Shown one piece after another: positions 51,217 through 61,799 of a DNA stretch of 64,000 nucleotides. The stretch spans positions 930,001-994,000 of the forward strand of contig JABVXV010000003.1 in assembly GCA_013365325.1 (NCBI GenBank), in the 5' to 3' direction. Position 1 is the stretch's first letter. Every line of letters begins with the position of its first letter. Made by a program: the position numbers and the translations under genes. The DNA is from Dipetalonema caudispina. Lineage: Eukaryota; Nematoda; Chromadorea; Rhabditida; Onchocercidae. The notes beneath the pieces are model-generated. The model did no database searches. It saw nothing but the letters and a program-made list of their open reading frames with translations, and was not told the DNA's origin.

Positions 51217-53964
51217 ATGGAAGATGAAGCTGAGGTAATTTTATCTTAATTTTTTATATACAGAATTGGTTTTAAAAAAAAAAAAAAGAATTTATTTGAG
51301 CCCACAACAGCAGTTGTTATGGTCATTGTACTAGAAAATATGAAAAGATTTATTCTCCGATACTTTACCTTTTGCGCTACCCTTGGAAAGTATACTCAGC
51401 TTTGAGCAACGGTTTGGAGTTGAAAAAAATAACCGTAAGATGAGAGTATTTCACAGTATACAATGTCATCCTATAAGGAAATTGGATAGTTTCTTTAAGA
51501 AATTAATATTTTCAGTGTTTACTGATAGCGAGTGAAACGAGCGATCCGTATGCAACAGTGCTAATAAACCCAAAGACGGGTGTTTCTCGTTGGTCTTATA
51601 AAGGAAATGAATTACAGGGAGCTGTAACAGGTTGCAAAATTTTCCCTCAAAAGAGAAGAATGAGAAAATTGAAGTGCATAAAGTTCAGTATTTGCATGTT
51701 TGCAGGATCTGTTGAAATGCTTGGCAGCAATCGCTTTATTGTAGTAACCAAAGACAAACCGCTACTTCATCTCCTTTCTATGGATAACAGTAAACGGCTT
51801 CACGTCAAGAGTGTACTTCCCAAATCGGTGCGTCACATAGCTGTAGCACCAGATGGTAGCATACTGTTTGCTGCAGTCAACAATCAAATATATATTTGGA
51901 TTGTAAGTTGAATGTATATATTTTCAATCATTTAATTCAACTTTACTACTCTCTGTTTTATCAAAGTTACAGATTGCTACAGGCGAACTTATTGCTATAA
52001 TTAATGGTCATTATCGATCAATATCTAGTTTGCTACTCAGTTCCGATGGTTCACTTTTGGTGTCTGGGGCGGAGGATGGCAGCTTATGTGTGTTTGTTGT
52101 TGCTGAGTAAGTTTTACTAATGAAAGAAGGTTTTTCTATGCAACTTGAAAAAAGCAAGTTAAAATACTTCTTATATTTATCCTACTTTCCTGTAGACTTT
52201 CTAGAATATTTCCTCCCTAATTGTTTATATTTCCAGAAGAAATGGTAATGAATTACATATTACACATTATTCTTCATCTCATTTAGTTGCTATATGGGCA
52301 AAAGTAATATTTTCCACGTTTTACTGAACAAATAATTGCAAAGAGAGAAATATGTAAAGTATGGGATCATTGACTTGAATGAAACAAACCATCAGAAAGT
52401 TTTTCATTTACAGCGCTATTTCAGATTGATATCAGTAAACCCAACTTTAGAAAATGCTATCCCATTTCGGCAGTGGCGACCACATTCTTTATCAGTTAGC
52501 AATATTGCGGTAACACGTCATAGTAACGCTCGTATATTATCCTGTTCCAAGGATCATACCGCTGCATTGCATTCAGTTACAGCTAATGTCTGTTTGTTAA
52601 AGGTAAATTAAGGTAAAAAAACCGATCTTGCTTTTCCTTACACTTAAATAAAGATGTAGGTTACTAGCATTCTGATTAATTGAGCTTTATGATTCACCCA
52701 TTTGAAGATTATTCGTTGCATCTTTGCGTTTTCTGCTGTTTGGTTTTGTTAAATGGACCATTCAACAACATTTAACTATTATTAATTGGTTTGGTTTTAT
52801 TTTAGATCTCATGTGATATGGCCTTGTCATGTTGTGCTATTGATCCCGCTGAATGTCGATTGTTTTTAGGCACAGTAGACGGGACTTTGGTGCAATTAGA
52901 TCTTTATACTTTGGTATGTTTATAAAAGAAATTTATCCAGGGTTATTGCAAAAAAAAAAAAAAGAAAAAGATTTATTCTGACCTTTCAGAGCAAAACAGA
53001 AGTATCGCTTGTAATTGGAGAAGAAATTACCGGAAATTTGCCACTGTTCAAGGGTCACGCAGCAGAACTGGCATGGTTAGATGTAAATCATGACGGATCA
53101 TTGCTGGCATCCGGTGATGTCTGCGGTGTTTACGTGATTTGGGATATTTCGAGTCGGCAGTGTTTGAAAACGTCATCTTTAAAAGGTATATTTCACGAAA
53201 TGTTGATTATGTTCTCGCTGTATATCTTTACACATATTTTTTAAGGACCCATTTGCAAGTTGAAGTTCAATACGCGATGGAAAGCTGCGGAAAAAAATGA
53301 CAGAAAGAAGCAAATACTCCCTGTCCCTAATCTCAAACGGCAGAAAGGAGGAAAATTACCCGCGCTTGTATTGTTGCAGAATGGAGTACCCAGTGAAAAA
53401 GTACCGTCGTTCTCAACATATTTCGTTAGATTTCCGAATAGTATGTTGATCGAAAAATAAAATCAGATATGTAACTTCAACTTTTTTCCAGGAAGAATTT
53501 TATATTGCGGATCTGGACAGGGTAATTTATGAATACGCTGAAGTGAAAGTAAGCGATATTTAATTCCATTAGTTGCAGTTTTTTGTTTCTTAAATGTATA
53601 ACTCCAACAGAAGCTAGTAACACATTTGGAAATGGATAATCAAATTGTAGAGCAACCGGTACAAAGAAGTTTAGCGTCACCCTCCAGCTATAATTATAGT
53701 CCAATAAGAGATCAGGATTAGAATACATTAAGACCGAGAGGGAATTAGACTTCTAAGTTAAACTGTCTTCAGATCCAAGTTAATGCTTCAAGCGACAATG
53801 AACCGCAGAGTGAATACATCATTGAAGGCATAAAATCAACGGAGGGCACGGAAAGCTCAGATTCAAAAACAGTAGAATCATTGAAAGCAAAAATAGCAAC
53901 ATTGGAAAAGGCTAATCAACAAATTTATGATTTCGCAGCATCATTGATCATTGATCGGAGCTAG
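51217..53964 (+). CDS. WDR18/Ipi3 WD-repeat protein (PRO-1 type), 60S ribosome biogenesis
   Basis: Eleven exons in phase: 51217-51234, 51516-51630, 51706-51902, 51973-52106, 52425-52602, 52806-52913, 52990-53185, 53246-53400, 53492-53548, 53611-53658, 53773-53964; 465 residues (human WDR18 432). WD-type blades include VRHIAVAPDGSILFAAVNNQ, then GHYRSISSLLLSSDGSLLVS and FKGHAAELAWLDVNHDGSLL, then WDISSRQCLKTSSLKGP. The C-terminus ends in a short helix (ATLEKANQQIYDFAASLI), like the WDR18 tail. In the Rix1/PELP1-TEX10-WDR18 complex this protein acts in the nucleolus and nucleus on pre-60S particles; the C. elegans counterpart is PRO-1. It is the only recognised plus-strand gene. The first coding exon has only six codons, and the junction of exons 10-11 is the least certain. 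Confidence 0.88.
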
Positions 53965-54124
53965 CTCGATCATAAAAAGTTTCAAATAGTACTGTTCCTA
54001 ACTTATGTGCGTAACTTAAAATGGATCATTGTCTCTGTGAATGAAACTGTGGATAAGTGCTCATTTCCAAATGGCAGACTGGTTCCAAATTTATCGGCAG
54101 TACGGAAAGCAAAATGGTTAAATT

Positions 54125-54160
54125 CATTCTTTAAACTACTTTGTCAAATAGTTTAAAGAA
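54125..54160. repeat. 13-bp perfect inverted repeat downstream of the WDR18 gene
   Basis: ATTCTTTAAACTA at 54125-54137 and its exact complement at 54148-54160, with a 10-base loop. It lies 160 bases past the WDR18 stop codon, so it may fold in the 3' UTR. Confidence 0.88.
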
Positions 54161-55233
54161 TACTTTTGTGAGATAAGTGCTCCTCAGCTTTGTTCCATAT
54201 TAGTAATTCTGTTTCCTGTATACTTTCCTGAACCTCAAAATTTTCTTACTTGCTTAAGAGTGTTGGGAAGAAAATATCTTTTCAGTGCAAGCAAATGAAG
54301 ACTATACATAATACAATTAAATGTATATACTATTTGGGTTGTAGCTGGCTTCGTTATACCACAAAGAGGAAAGGACTGTGAAACAAACCAGTGTCATTTA
54401 AAAAAAGAAGAAAAACGGTAAGACGTGACAGCAAATTATGCCTCTGAGAAAGATTTAAACGAAAATAAAACAGTCATATATTTTAACAATGAACCGTAAG
54501 GAGAGATCCGCAAGAGAAATCAAAAGAAAAACATTAAAAATTAAGTGAGCACAGCTCAAGACGAGGAAAAAAAAAATAAAATAGTTGTCAAGAGTGGGTG
54601 GAGATAAACGAATACAAACAAATATCAACTAAAATATATTTGCTCACAAAAAATCTCATTCCGACAGCTCGAGAAAACCTAGCTGTCAAGGAGAGATTAA
54701 TGATGAGAATAGCAGCAGTGCAAGGATACCGGACTGTCCACTACTTTTAGCGAATTCCAACAAATTATTTTCAAATACTACATAGAACTATACTCACATG
54801 CAGTGAACCACTTTATGACAAGATGTCACCGGACGGGGTCATTACACAAACATTCACAAGTGGAGCAAAAACTCTTCCTGCGAATGAAAAAAGTAGGTGA
54901 AGGATAAATCTGCCAAATCTAAAATATAATAACGTTATGTAGAGGGGAGCAAAATCCCAAGTTCTGTGAGCTTCAAAATACAGAACCTCAACAAAGCCAT
55001 AAAAAACGAGGAAGGTGGAACAAAGGGATCACAATTATCACTAAGACAATTTTTCGAGTTCAAACATAAATGCACAATTTTATGAAATTAGTCACAAGAT
55101 CCCAAATAAAAGGAGACAAAATTTGGCTGCAACAATGACCATAGCAATATTTGCACCGGGTAGGATCTCACTGTACTTAAATTATAGCATTAAAACACGT
55201 CACATTTTTTCACCGGAACAACTATTCATTGTA

Positions 55234-55234
<1 letters not shown>

Positions 55235-55268
<34 letters not shown>
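55235..55268. repeat. Uninterrupted A34 tract
   Basis: Thirty-four consecutive A on the plus strand (T on the macoilin transcript strand), about 110 bases past the macoilin stop. No retroposon body was recognised next to it. Confidence 0.93.
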
Positions 55269-55269
<1 letters not shown>

Positions 55270-55376
55270 GTATCTCACCGAAACATTGAAAAAAAACATT
55301 GGAAAAAAAATGAAACTGAACCCATAACTGATGAAAAATGAACCGGAACAAGCATCCAAATGTACTTCAGATGTTT

Positions 55377-58300
55377 TCAAGGACAATAACAGCTCAGGAA
55401 TTTCTTGGAGAAATGGTGTTGGTCGACGTTGGGCTGAATTTGCTGTTTGTAAAACGGAAAGCGTCTGAACTGACACTGGATAGACGTGATGCTGGAGGTG
55501 GACTTACCGAATTTGGCGGTATCGTAGAAGCAGAATGCGTAACTGAACTATCAAATAGAGAATGCTCATCCTGAGACGAGTGAGTGGTGAATGTATACGG
55601 CCTAAAAATGTGGATATATATGGCTATGAAATAAACATATAATCGTCAAATGGCTATCATCTACGCATTTTAAATTATCGACGATTTCAGCGAAGTACAA
55701 AATAAAGTTGTTAAGTGGCTTGTTTCAATAAAATTGGTAGTAAAATGGCGAAATGCAGGAAGTAAACTATTTACAGCTAGCGAGCTCAATCGCTGGTATT
55801 CTTAATCTAACAGTATTCATGATCCTACTTTCTCATCCGAAAAATGCGATTGAGAGCTCTCCAATCGTGTGAATTGTTATCACTTACTGAAGTATAGCAA
55901 AGTATGATAATCTATTTGAACATTAAATATAACCACGATAATAAGATTTACATGTAAGCACTGCTTGCACTGCTGAAAATGTCCTGTTCACTTGTTACAT
56001 GCGATTTCAGAATACCGCTAATATCACTGACGACGGGTGGCAAAATAACGCTGCCTGAAGGACCACAGTGTGTCGTTTTTACTGAGAGCTAAAAAAGTAC
56101 TAGTTTACATTTGAAACATTTGAAAGGTTATTTAAAAGCCACGATCCATGCTATCTAGCGCAGTTTGTTAACAACTCCTTAAGTAAGTATCAAATATAAC
56201 TAATTTCATTTTTCAGAAAATACTGTAAAAGTTGTGTAAGTCGAGTATCCAACAGTAACGAATTTCCTTGCACTGTGCTATATTAATATTTAGTTGATTT
56301 AAATAAAAAGAAATATACCGATCCTCGACTGTCTCCAGTAAGTGGTAACTTTGATGAGTCATCTGTACCACTTCCAAATCGTCCTCGCAGATTCATTAAT
56401 TCAACGTCTTTTAGACGCAAATCTGCCTCCTTTGCAAGTAGCTGTTCTGCAACATATCCTCCGATCAAACAGTATGACAATTATAATTTATGACCTACAC
56501 TTTCAAATGAGCTGTTGAGCTAAACGCGAATTTGATTTCTGCAGACTTAGCTATCAATTGGCAAGTATAATTGACACCGGGATGATACACACAACCTCAT
56601 CAATTTACTCCTTTATTTGATCACAGCACGAGCAAATCATGTAAGTTATGAACAAAAATTATCAAAAATAAAAACTGACGCTGAAAATCAGCCATCTGCC
56701 CTCGTGCTTCATTTAAAGCATAAAATAATTTCTGTTTTAGCCGGTTCTCTGCTGACAATGACTTCTCCAGATGAGTGTTCTTCTCACGAATAACTCGAAG
56801 TGTCGCCTGCAGCTCCTGAAATACATTTTACCATAAAACAATCAGCTCCCGAAATTTGTTAAAATATGAAAAACCAGCAGTACGACCAATTCTACCAGTT
56901 CAATTTCGCTGAATTCAGTTTGCCACATACAGCTTAAATTAATTTGCAACGCTAAAATGTTTTATTCGATAATAAATCACATATGTGCATAGTAATTTTG
57001 ACTACAACCTGCATATCGTTGCTTTCTTTATATTGACGTAACTGTCGCAACTCCTCTTCATGCTCATTTGCAAGTTCCTCCTTAGCCTTCAATTCACGTC
57101 GAACGATTCGCAATTCTTTTTCCAAATCAGCCTTCTTTGTTTTGCATGCTTCACCACATTCAACAGTTCTACAAACACAATACATTTTCACAAAAAAATC
57201 ATAAAACTAATAGCATACTAACCCAGTCTTCAAAACATTGATTAACAGCTTGATTATAGAGAATGATCTAACAGCTGGAAATATGAGCTTTTTCTTCGTA
57301 ACAATGTGTAGTCATGGAACAATAGGAAGACTATACTGCACAAAGTGATTCAATTGTCCTGGCAATCAATTCCTTGACGTTTTGTACACGTTGTAAAAAT
57401 TAGCGGTGCGCTCATACGCTAGTTACAATTAGCGACATACTTGTTTGACTGCGCTGCGGCTAATGCACGTGCAGCAGCGTGTTCTTCCTTAATTTTGCTA
57501 CGTTTTTCTGCATTTAATTCTTTTTCTAATTCATTTTTTTTCGTTTGTATATCAATTAATTTCTTTTCTAGCAACTGAATCGCTGATTTATCCTGTTCAC
57601 GTGCCTTCATTATATTTGCAAGCCTGAAAAAAAAACCATCGTTTAACAACATCTAGCTTCTTTAAAAAAAAGAAGTGAAGCTTTATTTTGAATTCAAAAC
57701 TTAACAAGCGCTTCATAGAGAAACTAACTTGTTGTCACTTTGTTCCTGCTTTAATTTTAACTGTTGTAATTCTCCCTTCAATTGCTTTTCTCCATTGATA
57801 TACTGTTGCAACATGTAACGTAATTCTGTTTCTTGTGATCGTGCCGCCCGCAGATCGTTACGCAATGTTTGTAGCAGTTCTTCGACACTAAAACATATAT
57901 AATCAGTCTTATTGCATTTCATTTCAAAAAAAAAAAAATCAGGTTGTGCCAACTTGTATTTAAAACCGTTAGCTGACTTATTAAAAGCAATAAGTCTTGT
58001 TCATTTACTCTAGATAGAACTTACACAATTTAGTAACTTTCTGGAATATACACTACCGCATACTTCAATTTAAATTAGTTTTCTACATGTGAAACTACAT
58101 TTCCAGTTTGGAATGATTAGTCTCACTTTTACGGTGGATCTACTGAAATACAACAGAAGCAGACAAGAAAATCGGTGATGTTATTAATTTCTTAAAGTAT
58201 ATATGGATTAATACTAAATGTTGGGAATAAAAATCTAAATTAAAAACTAAGAATTATGCAGAACTAACTCATATTCGTTGGCCTTCCCACTGAAAGTAGT

Positions 58301-61300
58301 AGCATTGCCTGTAGATGAACGACCACTCTCAACGACATTAACACTGGTAATCGATATGTTCTGATAACCCGTACTGCTTGTAGAACTATACATTTGCCTA
58401 TCCTGCTGTATATTACCAGCTGCCAGATTCAATAAATTATTATTTAACGCGCAATTAGCACTCAGTGTAGATGACGATAACGCAGTTCCAGGTGTCAGTG
58501 GCGATAAGATATAGCCAGCATGGTTTTGTAAATGACGCCCACGTGAACGTCCACCTTTTGCTCGAGAATAGCTTCCCGAGCTCGGAATTAACACTAAAAA
58601 ATAAACAGGCTTTCGAAACTCGGAAAATCTTATATACCATTTTCTTTTCATCAAAGAATTTTGTAATCATTTAATAGTAACAAAACTAAAGTACCTTTAT
58701 TTTTTTTGGAACTAGTTGGATGCCGATGAATAGATCCTAAACGATTAGAACTTGGTGAAGCATCATCTGGTTGAGATGAAGTTTCTTCCTGCTCCATCAT
58801 TTCATCCTCGCTTTCCACTTCATTTGAGGACAGTGATATACGATCATCTAACGATGATGACGGTGACTCAACAACACCACCTGATATGTACAACACTATG
58901 CTCCAAAGTAAATCCCATATCACACGCCACAAATACATTCTTGGTGCCACCGATAATGACACTGTAAAAAATCGTAACTGAGAGAAAAACCATGCCAATG
59001 GAAGAGCAGAAAACTGATGGTTCCTGCTCAACCAACAGTTTTTTCGATAATGAATAATCTCTACGTTACGACAGCTCTTTTACCGCATAAAGCCGTTGTT
59101 ATAGTTCAGCTTTTGCTTGGTCTTCAATTGAAGTTAATAAAATAAAAAGATTTCCGAATAACTAAGCACATTATGAGATTACAACCGCGAAACCGACCAA
59201 CTTCATCTTTGTTAGAAATGCAATTGTTAGAAAACTATAATTATTTTGATACAACGAGGAGAATTAATCCAGCAAGTAATTTTGAGAACATTATCTAACA
59301 AATTTATTCTCCTCTAGAGGTTGTCATTTTTCATTCTTTTCTTGGCAATACGATAGAAAAAACTGAAAGAATGTTACTATTAACGAACCAGAGCTAGCCG
59401 TATCATCATCATCGTTATTTTCTCTTACTACCCTTTCCTTTCGCGTTGATGAAGGCCCATTTGAAGGAACAGAAACCTTTTTGGAATTAATGCCCGTATG
59501 CTTCCAACTGTTTTGCTTCCAGCCTGCTCCGGCACGTAAGTTCTTCCGCTGTGTTACGGTGGCTGATGAAGGTGATGAGCAAATTGCTAAGTTTTGTAAC
59601 GAACCAGGACAAATTTCAGACTCATACTCTGAAAAGAATGGATAAATTTACTTCATTTATGTCAGCCAAAAAATAAAACGCTTTTCGCTTCTAATCTAAT
59701 GAAGCAAAATATGTAAAGGTAGTTCAAAAATTTTCCGCATGAGAGACAACAACTGGTTCGTTTTAATTCACTAACGGCCTCAAAAAGGAACACATAGATT
59801 AAATGCAAAGTATGAGGGTAATATCATGAAAGAAAGTTAAAAGATGAAGTAAAATGTGAAAACCATATCAATAACCGTGCAGCTTGCATCATTATTTATA
59901 AATTACTGAATATCGTACTTCACTATAACATGACCGATGAATTTTAGAAAAATAGCCAAATGTGTTACATATGATATGCCTTTCCCTAAAACGTTTTTCA
60001 GCTGAGATCGTCAATGAGTATTACAGCTTCCTATGGATAATGCAACAAATGCGAATTAAATTAAATGCAAAAAAAAAAGCACCTATCTGCTCCTGATCTT
60101 GTAATACGGTACCATTACATCGTGAATATATTTTCGGACCTTCATATAATGAAGGTAACGCCTCCGTTAGAAGCTTACAATATACTTCGTTGGCAAGTGA
60201 CACTTCTCGCTGGCGTCTTTTCACTCTCCAAAGTCTGTGAAAATGACATTATATCATTTCGAAATAAATCAACAATAAAATCATAACTCTGCGTACAATT
60301 AATTTAGAAGTAGGGGTGATGACATCCTCGATGACCGTCAATATACAGTTCAAAAACTTGCGTCTCGGAGGATTCGAGACAATATTTATGTTTTTAAAGT
60401 AGGCTAACAAAGAATCTTATACCTAAAATAAGTTTTGAGACCAAATCCAAGCATAACGACTGGATATCCAATGCAGTGTGCAGCAAAGGGACGACAGAGA
60501 TCTGAAGTCAACGAAGAGCTGTGTGCAAAAGCTGCCATTAATGCTACACCAAAACCACCCAAAAAACCACCGACAGGATTAACAAATCGTACTGGTGGAT
60601 AGCATTCTTTCGTAGAATCACTCGTAACCACCTCACTGCTGGTTGATAAATCACGTAGTTCTAGCCAGTTCGTTAACACACCACCTGAAATGCAGTTTAC
60701 AATTTTTACCAGTGTTAGGTAAACTATTATAACAAAAGCAAAACAAAATTCCTGAAAACATTACCAGTAAGAAAATTGAGTGTTGACCCAAGCGTCGAAC
60801 CTTTTAAGAGCTGCAGCGGTGAATCCCCTCGATAACGCCAATTATATTCGAAAGATATTATCGCAATCCACAACAACAAATGAGCTGAACCAATGCCTCG
60901 TTCTGCTATAATTATAATTCATTTCTTAAGGACTTTGAACTATCGAATACAGAAAGAGAAACAGATTTAGAAATATTGAATCCAACAAGATGTATTCCAC
61001 AAACTTTTTATACCTGTCTGCCAAACTAGAAGAATCCACACATATGTACTTGCAAGGAAGAACAGCAGCTGAACGGGAAGAAATATAAAACATATAAGAT
61101 CCGTTGTTACTGTCGCACATACGAAAAATGCAGAAAAAGCCTGAAGTTAATAATTCCAAAAAATTGAGAATTCAAAACTAAAATCCAGAACTTTTTTGAT
61201 GGACTTGTTTTGGTGGCTGTAACGAATATAAAAAAGGGTAAGAAACGTACAGAATACTGCAATGAGCTAACGAGACCCTGGAATCGAAATGAATCGTAGC

Positions 61301-61799
61301 AATTGCGCATAAGTAACCAAACCGGATATAATAATTCAAAACGGAACCCGATCAATAAATCAAGCGCAATACAACTCAGCCACAGCAATACAAATTTCAC
61401 GTATGCGAATCCACCGAAATGTCTGTAAAGTGTCATGTTAGAAGTGGTGGAGAAGCAGCAGCATACCATCAGCGATGCATATCTCGGGCCAGAGGCAACC
61501 TGGAACTACACAATTCTATGCTTCATCATACGTGGAAAAAAAAATGTCCGGCAATTAGTTGATATGAACGAACAGACTTAAGATATTCCCTCTGACAAAA
61601 TGGCACAAAAATTTTTAAAGACAACTTGCTGCATCATGAAAAAGAATAACGACCTCCAGAGCATGAACTATCTTCGCGACTACGTAAATATATCGAAGCT
61701 CACTAACCCACAACACATTGTTTCTGCGATACGGCCGCGTCCTTTTAAGTTTCTGCGTAGTTTAGGCACATCGATCGTTCGTGTTGTTCTCTTTATCAT
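55377..61799 (-). CDS. maco-1: Macoilin, ER membrane coiled-coil neuronal protein
   Basis: Seventeen exons in phase: 61799-61708, 61422-61272, 61140-61014, 60905-60765, 60684-60423, 60234-60083, 59628-59389, 58961-58695, 58593-58269, 57887-57729, 57623-57441, 57168-57009, 56815-56680, 56446-56319, 56088-55999, 55570-55508, 55442-55377; about 913 residues. The basic N-terminus (KLRRNLKGRGRIAE) precedes membrane helices carrying FRFELLYPVWLL, YDSFRFQGLAFSAFFVC, FFLASTYVWILLVWQT and the hallmark LCRPFAAHCIGYPVVMLGFG. A Ser-rich linker is followed by coiled coil at about 586-835 (SAIQLLEKKL, EEHAAARALAAAQ, ELRQLRQYKE). Macoilin is a neuronal rough-ER protein that sets excitability and temperature and oxygen behaviour in C. 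elegans. Exon 8 has a second in-phase acceptor at 58880. The last three exons were picked by phase alone and are less sure. A CTGCAG acceptor lies two bases before the ATG. Confidence 0.92.

Larger units (their letters stand above)
53965..55376. other. Convergent intergenic region between WDR18 and macoilin genes
   Basis: The 3' ends of two convergent genes face each other across 1.4 kb. No exon was recognised. The region holds a strong hairpin at 54125-54160 and a 34-base A tract at 55235-55268. Confidence 0.55.
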
